Source of the DNA: Patiria miniata
Taxonomy: Eukaryota > Echinodermata > Asteroidea > Valvatida > Asterinidae
DNA length: 64,000 nt
Assembly: GCF_015706575.1 (NCBI RefSeq)
Contig: NW_024037072.1
Span: 28,149,162-28,213,161, forward strand
Direction of reading: 5' to 3'
The position numbers and the translations under genes were made by a program. Below are positions 43,412 through 55,666 of the stretch, in pieces. The notes beneath the pieces were generated by a model. It ran no database searches. It saw only the letters and a program-made list of their open reading frames with translations, and was not told the DNA's origin. The stretch's first letter is position 1; the number at the start of each line of letters is the position of its first letter.

Positions 43412-45390
43412 TGGGTAATATGTGCGCTTGCGCTGCACGTACGCATTTTCGAGAGCCACTTCTCAAACCTCGGTTTTGTCAATAGATGTGGTTTCATACC
43501 TATTTATTAACCATCGTTAACACTAAAACCAAATGAACAGATTCAAAACTTTGCGTTAGTCAATAAAAATGTTAGTATTGTGTCAGAACATAGACAAAAT
43601 TTGGCCTCGAGGGATATCGGCCTCAAAAAATGAAGCTAGTCCTCAAATCTAAATCTAATCCCAAACTTGGATGGACGCAAAGCTTGAAAAAACACATTGC
43701 GAAATAATAAGTTTGGTAATGCCGCCCTCAAGGCCTCAAAGGTTTCTGCTTGTGCTCGTGCACATGTAATGCATTATGATGCAACCCTGTATTAAAATTC
43801 CCATAGACCCTAGTGCTAAATGCCCATACTTCAAAATTCATTTACAAATACTCAGAACTCTCACAGGTATTTAAGCTGCACAGCAAAATGATGATCAACA
43901 TATCTTCTTTCATTTTCTTTTCATTTTGGGTGGGTTGACTATTGACTTTTCGAGAAATTCTCACCCCAAGATCAAGAAGACGACCCCTATTTTCCCAAAG
44001 CGGAAAAGTAGCCATCCTAGCTGAAAACGATCTCTCCACATCATGGCGAAATAGAGCCACTTTCGAGCACAATTGCATCCAAGCTGTATGCTCAATTTTT
44101 GAAGCCCCAAGTCCGGGCCAGAGGTTCATTGTCATATCTCTTCAGTTCCACAATATTGTATGACTCTCAGAACTCTCTAACATAGAATATTTTGCACCGG
44201 CCTAATTCTATCCTAGCGCTTTACCTAAAATATTCCATAACTAAACGTGGACGGAATGTTTTGTTCGACGTGTCATTCAAAAGTGATAACTTTTGCATTT
44301 CCAATCAATTAAATGCAAAAGCTATTTTTCGGGTTGAAAAGCTTGAAATAAGCACGGGAAAAACCACTATAACATTCCCGCCAACACAAAATGCCATCAT
44401 TATGTCAGGCATGGCCGGAGCTATAAAAAAAAAGATTTTGATCCCGTTTTTGCCACACTAAAATAATTGAGCTAGCTGGCTCCCTTAAGAAATCGCACAT
44501 GTAAACAGGGCGACGTCAATAACAATACATATCAGCCATAATGATTTATCCCTCATTTTTGCGAGGTATTTAGCTGTTTCCTGAAGGCGTGACTTCTCAA
44601 TTGACCGTATACTTCAGTGTTCGGTTCACTAAAGCTGTTATCACAACGGCATCACGCCTGCTCGGGTTATGAATACCATTCCTCAATTTGATAGTTGCAT
44701 AGTTGTCCAATAATGCATCACTAAGTACTATTGCCCATTCCTTCCTCTGTACAGTAGGGCGATCATTTACCCTATAAATACAATAAACACTGCATGAAAA
44801 AAATCATGTTGACTCAGGAATAAAGGGGAGGAATTCTCCAAATACCGGTGACAAAAAGCATCCTGATCCCCCATGAATTCAATTCAGCAACAATGAATGT
44901 CCATATTGAAGGAAAAAACCGCATTAACTTCCACCATGGCCGTCAGGCAAAAGGGTACACATAACACGTACACACACACACCCAACATCGTTTGTTTATG
45001 GTGTCAACCGAGGATTCTCTATTGTTCCTCTTTCCTTTTCTTTGTTTATACTTTTTAAAAACTTTTTTGCAACAGCTGTGCTCTCATTGGTTTTGTACAC
45101 GTTTTCTAACCGAGGAGTCCTCGATTTGGTTCCTGTCCTCAATTCGTCGATGATGTTGCACGTGTGTGTCCTCGATTTACCGTAAACAAACGCAGAAAGG
45201 TTACTCAACTTGTCTAGAAAACAATTGAGAAAGTATGAATTAAAAGAATGGGACATCATAATACAACAAACTTTACCATTTTTATCACTGGAAATCTTCA
45301 AATCATTTATTAATTCACATCCATCACTGAATAAGATAAATCATTTTTTTCAATAAATTTTATTTGAAATATGTTTGCAAGGCATACCCA
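43412..45390. other. Intergenic, nothing firm
   Basis: I see no gene or clear element; short open frames here lack codon structure or familiar motifs. Confidence 0.4.
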
Positions 45391-45646
45391 TATGTGATGC
45401 GATCAAGCTTCATGAGTCGTTTGTCGATCCTGGTCAATTTTTTTTTTTACAGATTTGAAAAGAGCACAATCTCAGCATTACTGATGGGAAAACCGCATGC
45501 TGATACCCTCTTAAAGTTAAAAAGTTATGGAAGTCAGAACACCAAGCAATGTGTTTCAGTGATGGGATGAAGTGGTCCTATTTTTGCCTGTATCTCCACA
45601 TAAAAATTCCCGACAAACGACTCATTTAGCTTGATCGCACCACATA
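45391..45646 (+). mobile_element. MITE-like inverted repeat, 36-bp arms
   Basis: TATGTGATGCGATCAAGCTT at the left and its complement (AGCTTGATCGCACCACATA) at the right, 256 bp overall. Confidence 0.65.
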
Positions 45647-46283
45647 TTTTAGACAGACAGCTGTGCTCAACACAGATTGCTATGTGATGTACATTGATTG
45701 TACACAACGTTTCCTCTAACATTGCTCAAAATGGTTATGCTTCAAAAATAAATAAAAACCAACGACTTTCACCATAAAAACAACACCCTCGACCACACTA
45801 AAATAAGAAAAATACATAAATATCATCACTATGAAGACGGTAAACAATACATTGATACAAATATTTTGAAAAAATACTCACTATACCTGTACAGAAGTAA
45901 TAGAAGGCTCTCAATGAATCTAAAAAGCAGAAAATAAACAGTACACAAACTATATGGAATGCAGTACAATATGTGAATATTTGATGCAAATGCTGAAAAC
46001 AGTTTAGCTATGAATATAAGAATATATATATCCTGATTAATACGTATAGTAAATATGGTTTATGTGATATATAGTACAAGTTCTTTGGGTTTAAAACACA
46101 CTTGGTTCGAGAACATTTCCAGAACAACCAGTTTTTCTCCCAAATTCTCGCAGTGTGTACATATGCATGTACCAGATCACTGAGGCTTAATATGAGTTCA
46201 CTGAAAAAAATGTGTTCACACAATGTTCCGAGAACAAAGATGGAATGAAATTTGTTTAATAAACCTTGTGTAGAACACATGGG

Positions 46284-46440
46284 TAGTGAGACATTTTTCC
46301 TGTCCCTGTTACATTGCTAATTTGTCATTCAAGTATAATTACGAATGACTGCAAACAATTTTTATTTGTTGGGTAGGTACATATAGTTCATAATCAACTA
46401 TTCATAATCACTCTTGGAGGATGACTGCATTAAGGAGTGC
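46284..46440 (-). repeat. CCTGTCCCTGTTAC repeat, copy 3 (rearranged, with empty TTAA site)
   Basis: Short head in + orientation, then an inverted stretch including the CCAAGAG-region homologue with an unoccupied TTAA at 46430-46433. Confidence 0.6.
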
Positions 46441-47147
46441 ATCAGAATTATAAAACCATACATGTACATCTCAGATGTAAAAGCGACAGGCAAAGAAATT
46501 ATCGAAAAAAATATACGTTTCTTCTTTGCACGTACATAAAGGCTGCTGTGGATATAAATTCCCCTGTGTGCTTTTCAGCTCATGAATATTAACTGCGGAA
46601 TACACTCAATATGGACTTATGCACCAGCACTACAACAAGTTAGTCAAACAGACACCCTAATACCCCATAACTGAAAGAGGCACCCTCAGATTTGAATGGT
46701 CTGGGTAATATAAAGAGTCCCTGTAACTCTTTACAAGTCTCTCCCCCCCCCCCCAAAAAAAATGTTTGCTTTAATAGTATAAATCACTGAGTTTAAAATA
46801 GCACACTATAAAAATGACATGGAATGACGTACATGTTCACACTTTTATCAGGTAGTGGATAGTGTTGTAAACACCTTGAAAATATTTTATATCCTGTAGC
46901 ACGAGTCTCCACTATGGTCTCAAGTACCATGTACATTGTACCCAATGCCTTTGAATTAACGGTATGCATGCTACAACCTGCACTCGCACAAAATGAGTTC
47001 TTCAGGGCGTGAAGGACAACTCCTGACTGACAATGGCACACAGTTGAAGAGCCCCAATTATTATGCCACAGGTTCCGGCATATTGTACTAAATAGGTTCA
47101 ACCTTAATATCAGAATCACTGATGACGCCAACACGTTAGTTAGACTG

Positions 47148-47260
47148 TGTCCGAATTATTTGGCTATGTCTTGAATTTACACACGTGTCTATGGCAGCGG
47201 CTGCAGCCGCTTCCCATAGACTCGTGTTTAATTTCAAGCCGTAGCCAGGTTATACCGACA
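47148..47260. repeat. 113-bp palindrome
   Basis: Arms include TTGAATTTACACACGTGTCT and its near-complement around a CAGCGGCTGCAGCCGCTT centre. Confidence 0.7.
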
Positions 47261-47346
47261 AGGCCTTACAGTTGACATGCACTGGATGAATTGCACCAGG
47301 CAATTTTGACTGCGATTCACAAAACTGTGCACTAAATTAGGACCAA

Positions 47347-47841
47347 TAGACCAATCTAGTCAGCCCCGCCCACTGCACATGTACGTGGGCAACGACACGA
47401 GCCTCTCAAACACCAAACTGCGTGTTCCAGCAATGCGCGCGTGTTCTACGCATATGCATGCATGTGTCTGATGTTTTGTGCACGCATGCTGGACATTAAT
47501 CACGGTTGTGGTTAATCTTGGCCCAAGACGTCAGTGATCAAGAGCGATAGTTGCATTGTTGTGTAGCGCCCTTGTGCGAATGTTTACAACCGTTGGGCGA
47601 GCCATTCAACCTTTTCTCGATCACTGATTGGTTCCCTAGGAAAGCCTAGAGAGAAATCATAGGAAAAAGTTAAACCGCTGAAACGATATGGCCAAGACGT
47701 TAGTTCGAGTAAGCCCGCTGATCTAATTGTGCCATTAGAGGGTGCACTATCCACTATCGATTAATAGCGTCTTGGGCCAGGACTACATGTAGGCTGTGGT
47801 CAACACGCAATGGGGCGGGGCTGAACTGATCGGTCTGTTAC
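47347..47841 (+). mobile_element. MITE with AGACCAATCTAGTCAGCCCCGCCC ends
   Basis: The start (TCAGCCCCGCCC) and end (GGGGCGGGGCTGA...GGTCTGTTAC) are inverted, about 495 bp. It holds inner inverted CTTGGCCCAAGACGT words. Confidence 0.6.
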
Positions 47842-48456
47842 AAGGAGCTGCTTGTTGCAAAATTGCCAGTCAAAATGTCTTACATGTATGTATTGAGTGC
47901 AAACGGTTAACTCGGCTCTTTTTTATGTGCTAAGCACGTAAAAACTGCTAAGCAATCCCATCTCTGAGCCAAGTAGACATTCACCAATTGAACATTTATC
48001 TTGATTGAAAAAACACCATCTTACAAGTTGAGAGACTTATAACAGACTCTTTGCAGAACAAAGCCATAATTTTTCTTAAGTTTAGTTATAAATACCACTG
48101 GTTAACCCATTCCACACTGATGTTAAATGTTAGAAAACTTAAGCCCTTTGTAAAACCTGATAAAGAGTTTCCACGGTCACTCTTGAAAATCACAATTGAT
48201 GTCACAAGAAGGAAACCTGAAATTAATCAATGGCACACTGACAGTGAAGTAATTAAACCCGATCCTGTAGAATGTAAATTAGGATTTTACATACTGAATA
48301 CTGCAGCCTTTCAAGGCACTCGAAATGGCAAATTACAGATTACTGTTATCGGAAGTTGGTTCACAGCTCTAGCACATCTTTGGTAGAAGAAAGCCACAGT
48401 ACTCAACTACGACAAAATACTGTACATGTAGGTACTTCCAGTAAGACACACGTACA

Positions 48457-48884
48457 TTAACCCTAACTCCCTAGGCCTTTTTGCTAGGATGTAGCCTCAA
48501 TCCTGCAAAATCCTCCAATTGGCCTCATGGAAAAATAGCATATAGCCTCAATCCTGCAAATTCCTCCCCTACATGTATTTCTTGAATATGGTCCATGGAG
48601 GGGTGACCACTGCCTGAATCCTGCAAAATCCTCCGGCTATGACTGTCAATAGGCTGAGGCAGAGGCAGTGACATCGACATCCTGGAGCAGTGCGGAGGAT
48701 GTCAAGTATAATCAAGGGCTAAATTTATGCACGGCTGAGCATAAACAACACAAGGTCCGGCCCAAGACCTTGACACAGTGCGTACTCCGAAATCAGCAAC
48801 GCACTTTTGCCATGTAACCTCAATCCTGCAAATTCCTCCAATTTGCAAAAAGGATTTTGGAGGATTCAGGGCGGTTAGGGTTAA
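48457..48884 (-). mobile_element. TTAA-flanked MITE, family B, copy 2
   Basis: Starts TTAACCCTAACTCCC and ends GGTTAGGGTTAA; repeats CCTCAATCCTGCAAAATCC in the opposite orientation to copy 1. Confidence 0.8.
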
Positions 48885-49229
48885 CAGGATGAAAGTGCTT
48901 TTTGTGTCTCATTATTTCTGCTAAAATCTTAGATATTTGTTGTAATTTGTCAGGAATGTTATTCCCTCGTACTGGGTGTAGTCATTACAGCACAGAGTGG
49001 TATAATAAGTGGATCAAAACAGAAGTTTACATCGCCATACCTTGTTGTGTTGCATGCACCTGGTGTTTTGAAGTAACAAATACAGGTATATAATATACTT
49101 TGTATTTAGTCTAAAAATACTGTATAAGGAATAAAGAATACACTACACTTTTGTACAAGCATGAATAATGTCTAGATGTAAAACAGAATATAAAAATATA
49201 TAAATACATTGTACTTTTAACCACCGTAC

Positions 49230-50520
49230 ATGTATACGACAATGGTTGACAATCATGTACATGTACTGCTTAATACTACAAGGACATGGACCCCACCACA
49301 AATTTAAAATTGAAAACAAAATCTGTTTAACCATTTTCTTATTCCTGTAAATTACATGATTCTGTTAACTACTGGTACATGTATATACATACATGTACAT
49401 GTACGTACCGGTACCTTCAAATATGTGTACTTTTATCCTTGTTAAACTCCCCCAGCAATTTTGATAAAAATTCTCCAAATGGAAATGGCAATATCTTTTG
49501 TACTTCCAACTTTCGGACCCCATATTAACTATTAAGTGACTGGGTTGAGCTTCCCTAAATCGTACAACATGTACATCGATCCTCCAAAACCTGGTGGAAT
49601 TTGAAGGAACTTGTAAGTTTACAGACTTTACAAAGGTATTTGGTTGTACAGTTTTGAACTCAAATGTACATGTACATGTACATTGTACATGTACACAAAT
49701 GTACAGTATAGTGTGTACATGAAGAATCTGGAGAAAATCTTAGTATTACTTAAATACATGTAATAGCGATTTCATTCATGTCACAAATATACTGGTACAT
49801 GAACATGTATGTTTGCAGTTAAACCTTTTGTATACAAACTTGACAGTTAATTTGATTGTTTTATAACATTCTATTGAAGTGCTCATATCCACAACCACCT
49901 AACTTTTCAACATTAAGCTTACGCTTCCCCTTTTCTTGAACACCAAAACTTGGGAATGGATGCTCATGGATGAATTTAATTTGTAAAATTAAAAACAAGT
50001 TGGAGCAGGTGTTGTTACATCCGTTTAACTCAAAAACGAAAAAAAAAATACAAAGTGTAGTCTGTAGAAGAATGTTTTTAGATTTACAGAACCATATAGA
50101 AATGCAGAACAAGTGGCAAGACTGATGCTCAATTGCAAACGTATGTGAAACAGGTAGATACATTTGTGAAAAAAACCCTGTTAGTGTTTGTTTTAATGTT
50201 GAAAAGTGCACTTTTTTTTCGAATAGATGTTTGTCCTGTCAACCGTGAAATCTTGATCAAACTCCAGGTAGTCAAACTTCTTTATTACTTGGGCTCAATG
50301 TATGCAAGGAATAATAAACACAATTGTAATGTACATACCGGTACATGTACAATGTATGTACATTTTGTACATAGTATGCTGCCTTTGACAGTAAAATGGC
50401 CAAATAGAGGACAACTCAATTAATACTCAATCAGAAATTCCCCACATCAAAATCGTGCGAAACCAGCACATGGTTGACAACAGCTCTATTGAATCAACTG
50501 TTACATACATGTAGGTACAA
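49230..50520. repeat. TACATG-rich intergenic stretch
   Basis: Many TACATGTA and GTACATGTAC palindromic words, densest at 49250-49430 and 49660-49700. Confidence 0.6.
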
Positions 50521-50637
50521 TTATGTGCTTGAGGGACCCTCACAATCGTTTTTATATTGCTGTGTTTGTTATGGCAAAAAGACTTCATGTTTGTGAATGA
50601 GGGATGACATGCATTTTGGATATGTGCTGAACCGCAT

Positions 50638-51314
50638 CGCGTCCCAAAATATCCGCAACTTTTTTTTGCGAGGCTCTAGCATCGCCGCGGACACACGTAC
50701 CGCCATTATCTTTATACCATTTTAAAGCTTGGAATCTTAACTTTATCCCCGGCGAGTATTGGTTTGATTTTCACAAGGGTTTTGAAATTATTCGTGTTCA
50801 AATAAAGGCATGTCAAAAACAAACTCAACTGATTTGAAAGGAAAATCACTCATGCACATTCATGTCATGCATACATGTACATGGAAATGCTTCATCAAAT
50901 TCATGATGTGACAATCTCGTTGCCTTATACTTTCTTTGTTTCCGATTCTTTCTGATCCACGTAGACTACAATGTACACCTTAAATACATTCACATTGTTG
51001 TTCTTCGTTTCAAATGCAATGTGTTTTAATATAAATCAACTATTTTTGTTGTTGCTATTTCAACAGCTTGTTGAATATCTAGAGTTCGTCCATCTGATCA
51101 TCTGATGTACCGCGCATCATCGATTTCCCTTGAAATCGGTTAGTTTGTTTTGACATGCCTTTATTTGAACATGAATAATTTAAAAACTCTTTTGAATATC
51201 AAACCAATACTTGCCAGGGATAAACATAAGATTCCAAGCTCTAATAATGCCGATACGTGTTTCCGCACCGAGGCTACAGCCTTGCAAAAAAAGTTGCAGG
51301 TATTTTGGGATGTG
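50638..51314 (+). mobile_element. Element with about 200-bp inverted ends
   Basis: GTCCCAAAATATCCGCAAC at the left against GTTGCAGGTATTTTGGGATG at the right. The arms continue through TTGGAATCTTA and TTCAAATAAAGGCATGTCAA. It ends about 225 bases from the stop codon of the gene at 51539. Confidence 0.7.
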
Positions 51315-51538
51315 TTGTTCATGTACTTAGTACATGTATGTAAATGAGATAATATGGCAGTTTTTATTATCTTAAGTCAGCATGTGACTCCATGTGATTA
51401 TGCTCTAAGCAGAAAATAACTACCCAACAACAAGAATATCTTTTGGTATATCAAATAAAATTCTGACTTTATGGATAAATAATGAACATGTACATACTAT
51501 GATAATACTTTATGCTATTTGAATGGAATGTGAAAATC

Positions 51539-52828
51539 TCATTTTATTCTGAGCTTTTCAAGCTCAGAATGTATGACTCCCAACACAGCATCCTCCACTG
51601 GATCTCTGTTACTGTCTCCTAATGCTGAATCCTCGGAGGATATTGTTCCAAACCTCTCGCCCTTCCCTGTCACGTCCACCTTGTCTCCACCGAATTTCTC
51701 AGTGTTACTGTTGTTGTTGTTAGAAAACGCGTAGTCTCTCACCGGCAACTGCATTCCAACGAAGGAGACATTGGGCGACAAATCAATTCTTTCAACTTTT
51801 TCCGTTGGGGAGGTGGCCTCCTCGCTGTACATGCTGACTAGGGCACGCACGCCCCTCACCCGCGACTTGGTGTCGTACAGGTTGTTAGCGTCACCGTTTC
51901 TGCTTCCCTCGTCACTCGCTACGTCGTCCACAACGATGCCCATGTCTTCTGTGCTGGCATTGCTGCTGTTCTTGCTGCCTGTGCGCCCCTCCTTGCTGCT
52001 CATTATGTCCAGAGCATCATTTGATTGGAGTGGTAGTGAAGGCGACACAGGATCATCTTGGGGGTAATCCCTTGGTGGAAGGTCCTCCACTGCTGAGATA
52101 ATCCGTGAGCGTCGGTTGGCTGGCTTTGGTTTGGTGGGCGGTGGAGGCTGCTTGGTAGTGGTACTGCTTGCAGAATGGATCGGATCGGTGTCTGGAAGGT
52201 ACATGCTATTGCGGAAGAAGCCACTAGCGGGCCTAGAGTCTGACTGCCTAGGGCTGACAGTGTGGTCATCGGGAACCGATGGTACCGTGCTGTGCATAAG
52301 CCCAGGCAATGGCGTCTTGCTTTTATCTCTCATAATCCAATTTGCCTCGGAGTCTGACTCCTTCTCTGGCTCATTATCATCGACATCATCGCCAAGGTCT
52401 ATATCCATACTCTCATTGATTATGGAGTCCAAAAACTCCAATGTGTTCTGCTCGTCTGTTGGCAGTGCAGAATCTGCCTGGTCTTCTGGTGACTGCACAA
52501 CTGACTGGTCTCGTTTCTTGGCCAGTGTTTCCTTGACCTGCATCTTGAGATTGGCCATCGTTTCTCGTACCTCAATCTCACGCAACTCCCTGGCCGACTC
52601 GGTCGAGGGCAGCATGCTGGATGGTGCATCGGCATTGTGACTGCGATCCACAATCCTCTCCCGTGGGTGAAAGTCGGGCCCAAAGCGGTCCAGGAAGGGG
52701 TGAACATCCCTTGAATGCTGGAGGTGAGAGGGGGGCCCGGTGTAGGACATCTCAATACGGGGCTCTGATGACAGATCCTCCCCAAGGAAGTCAATCGTCT
52801 GTTGAGTTCTGGTGAAGTATCCTGGAAT
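51539..52828 (-). CDS. Exon 2 (last) of the myristoylated-protein gene
   Basis: 429 codons plus TGA. The open frame is long and codon-like, with no homopolymer artefacts, unlike the surrounding noise frames. It begins IPGYFTRTQQTIDFLGED after a TTCTTCGCAG acceptor. Confidence 0.82.
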   Translation of the reverse strand: MPGYFTRTQQTIDFLGEDLSSEPRIEMSYTGPPSHLQHSRDVHPFLDRFGPDFHPRERIVDRSHNADAPSSMLPSTESARELREIEVRETMANLKMQVKETLAKKRDQSVVQSPEDQADSALPTDEQNTLEFLDSIINESMDIDLGDDVDDNEPEKESDSEANWIMRDKSKTPLPGLMHSTVPSVPDDHTVSPRQSDSRPASGFFRNSMYLPDTDPIHSASSTTTKQPPPPTKPKPANRRSRIISAVEDLPPRDYPQDDPVSPSLPLQSNDALDIMSSKEGRTGSKNSSNASTEDMGIVVDDVASDEGSRNGDANNLYDTKSRVRGVRALVSMYSEEATSPTEKVERIDLSPNVSFVGMQLPVRDYAFSNNNNSNTEKFGGDKVDVTGKGERFGTISSEDSALGDSNRDPVEDAVLGVIHSELEKLRIK

Positions 52829-55622
52829 CTGCGAAGAAAATAAGAGACAAACAAGTTTACTGAACTTGTACAGAAACCACCGAGTTAAGGGACATGTATC
52901 AAGCTTTATTCTGCGACAATCCACATAACCTTGAAGCAACAACTTAAAGGGAATATACAACATTTGCAAACATCGAAAAATAAAACTACCAAGTTTTTGC
53001 GAAATACCTTAATAGGATGTTGGTAAATGACAGTCTAAAGCATCCTGTAAAATTATGGCACTTGGTATACTGTCATTTTCAAGAAAAGTGGTATTTTTGT
53101 ATCAATTTCCAACGCTGATCGGCCGATCAGCGTTGGAAACAACTGCCTTTTTTTTTAAATACTGGCCCCAATTGACCATTGCATTTGTTTGCAATCGATT
53201 ACAAACCTATGAACGGGTACGAGCCAGCTAGACTGGTTCCCTGACCTTACAATTCCCCAATGTATGTAAACTGCTCTGTTTCTTCTTATATGGAGTCAGG
53301 GAACCAGACTACAGGAAAATGATCGTTTTTCTTGGTTTTTATAGCATTTTCAAACCCAAAACCTCAAAAAAGTCAGTGTAACTATATTTGCTTTATATTT
53401 CCAACCCCCCAATTCCATCCATTTCTGAAAATTACAGCAAAAGCAAATGATGTATATTATCTTTAACTAAAACAACAATCATGGTGCAAATGTACATTTA
53501 TGTATGGGTCAACCTATAAATGTGGGGTCCACTTTTTTTCCCTGTCCCTGTTACATCTGACATCTACAGTATGATTTTATAATTCAGGATGCAGTCCTCA
53601 ATGCAGTCATCTTCCAAGAGTGGTTATGAATAGCAGACTACCTACCCAACATATAAAAAGTCGCTTAAGTAATTTTTGCATGTAATTGTACTTGAATGGC
53701 ACACTACAAAGTATCAAGGCAACATAGACAGGGAATGTCACATTTTGAACCATGTACAATTTACGTAACAATCATACAAGTGAGGGTTAAAGTTCTATTT
53801 CTCAGTAGGAATTTGAAATAAAATTTAAAACAAAATATGAATACATGTAGTTTCCATTTTCTTTGAGAGTCTTTCACTTCAAAATGATACATGTATGTAC
53901 ATGTATACATGTATGTTCAAAAGGATTTGTTCTGTTTTTCCCAGCTAAAGTTCACAGAGAGATACCTATTCTTCAATTTGGAAGAAATTCCTGTGCACAA
54001 AGACAAATAATTTGTTGCGAATAAAATCCTTCATTTTGCCGATGTTTTTTTTATACAACTGAAGCTCTGTTCAACCTGTGTTACACTGCCAACAAAGGTA
54101 TGCTTGTGATGGGGGCATTCAATTCACAATGGACCGAAACTAGTTTAGGGGTCATAACACACAAAATAGAATCATAAAAAAAATCCGAAACAAACAGACA
54201 GCGTTCATAAATTACATGCGTATGGCTGGTATTGTTAGACAGTAGAATTTTGTTCAAGAAATCACGCAGTGTTGTGTTCAAAGTACACGCATACATAACA
54301 TGTACTTGTGGTATAATGTACATGTACAGTGTACGCATGTCAATGTACAAGCACATGTTTTGCTCATTCTTGTGCAAAGCACTAGAAAAAGCAGTTTGAA
54401 AACACACAAACCTAATTCATTGCTTCCAATGTTCAGATTTCAGGCTCACTCTGTGCATGCACAACAATCATTAGGTATGCAGAACCATGTAGACATGAAA
54501 CAGATGTGCTACCGTTCTGTCCACAGCACTTAATGCAAACTATACATGTACATTTATACGCAGAAAAGAACTACATGTGCCAGTAGCAAACGTTACACAA
54601 CAAGCTCCAACTGATATCTGTGGATTTTTGGGGGCCTGCCTTTATTCCTAGAGACAATAATACAGGAGGTACATGTACATTTACAATGTGCTTACAGATC
54701 TAGCTCCTGAATGTGAACCATTGGAGCAAAACATTTATTTGAGTTCTGCAGACACCCATCCTTTCTCCACATGCGTTTTTTCCCCTTATTGCGCCTTCAT
54801 CTATTTTTGGCAGCATGAAAGCTTCAAATGGCCATTCTGTCTGCTAACGCAGTTGATGCTTTCAACTTTCAAGGAAAGCAGATTTGATCAGATAAATATG
54901 TAACCAGTATATGTTTTTAGAATACAGGTGTGCAAAACAAAAAACACCAAGGTTTTATACCAGGAGGACCAATGACTTGTCGCTTCAGTTGACAAACGGA
55001 CAGGATCAATGGATTTTTCCTTCCCTGCTGTTATTCAGCTCTTGAAGTGATCCTATGGTGTGTACTAGACATACAAATACCGAAAACAACATCCTATACA
55101 AAAGCTTGTTACTCCAAGGTGTCTAGTAATAAGAATATTCAAATTTAATCCACAGCAATGCAAACGTTCAAAACTGAAACTGCCAAATATTATGAAATAT
55201 ATCCTAATAATAGCACATAATAGGATCATCCTGTGAATTTTCCGCGTGATATCATTGCGCCTAGTATGCTGTCACTTTCATGAAAAGAGGAATTTACTAT
55301 CATTTCCTCACAATGGTAGGGACCAAAACATTGATCACAAGAAAAAATAATTCGATTTTCAAAATCAAACACTGCTCCCAACTGACTGACTTAAAATAAG
55401 TTTGCAATTGATTACACACACCGTATCAGTTATTTTCCCGAGTGACAAACATCACACATGTACCACAAAAGTGTGCAAGTGGTCAAGCTACATGTAGAAA
55501 TCTTTTTAAGCTTGAGTCTACATTTGCTTTCATCTTACCTCTTGAAGCGAATCAATGTAGCTTCCGGAGGACAGAAACGCCCTCTTTCGCAGGTCTTCAG
55601 ACCTGGAATGAGTCCCGCCCAT
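51539..55622 (-). CDS. Unrecognised 457-aa protein with N-myristoylation signal, 2 coding exons
   Basis: Coding exons 55622-55539 and 52828-51539, joined in phase 0 (GAG|GTAAGA to TTCGCAG|ATT). The N terminus MGGTHSRSEDLRKR fits the N-myristoyltransferase consensus (Gly2, Ser6, then basic residues), suggesting attachment to a membrane. The rest looks mostly disordered. There is a helical segment at about 109-136 (ELREIEVRETMANLKMQVKE), an acidic LPTDEQNTLEFLDSI motif at about 150-164 followed by a run of Asp/Glu, a PPPPTKPKP SH3-ligand-like tract, and many Ser/Pro sites. The protein ends ELEKLRIK. I cannot name the family. The acidic motif faintly recalls PROSER2/SARG proteins. An AATAAA on this strand at about 51362 lies roughly 175 bases after the stop. 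Confidence 0.75.
52944..53466 (-). mobile_element. TTAA-flanked MITE, family C, copy 4
   Basis: Close to copy 2 in sequence; lies in the intron of the myristoylated-protein gene. Confidence 0.85.
53511..53762 (+). repeat. CCTGTCCCTGTTAC repeat, copy 2 (intact)
   Basis: Continuous version of the repeat, in the intron of the myristoylated-protein gene. Confidence 0.65.
55155..55430 (-). mobile_element. Decayed fragment of MITE family C
   Basis: Keeps scattered blocks (a CTGTCA-CTTTCA-GAAAAG part, a TGCTCCCAACTGACTGACTT-like part, TTTGCAATTGATTACA), with the central palindrome lost. Confidence 0.45.
55539..55622 (-). CDS. Exon 1 (coding part) of the myristoylated-protein gene
   Basis: 28 codons from ATG to GAG|GTAAGA. 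The exon continues upstream as 5' UTR to an acceptor with a 12-base T run at about 55685, so at least one earlier noncoding exon must exist. Confidence 0.72.
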
Positions 55623-55645
55623 GATGCTGCTTGGTTGGTTCAGTC

Positions 55646-55666
55646 TTATGATATCCTTACTTCCAT
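55646..55666 (-). promoter_or_regulatory. Short upstream ORF in the 5' leader
   Basis: ATG plus five codons and TAA, ending 23 bases before the main ATG, in the same exon. Such an ORF could lower translation of the main frame. Confidence 0.4.

Noticed and set aside
48051..48386. 111-codon + strand frame
   Set aside because: A/T-rich intergenic sequence, no familiar motif, no splice signals, no partner exon.
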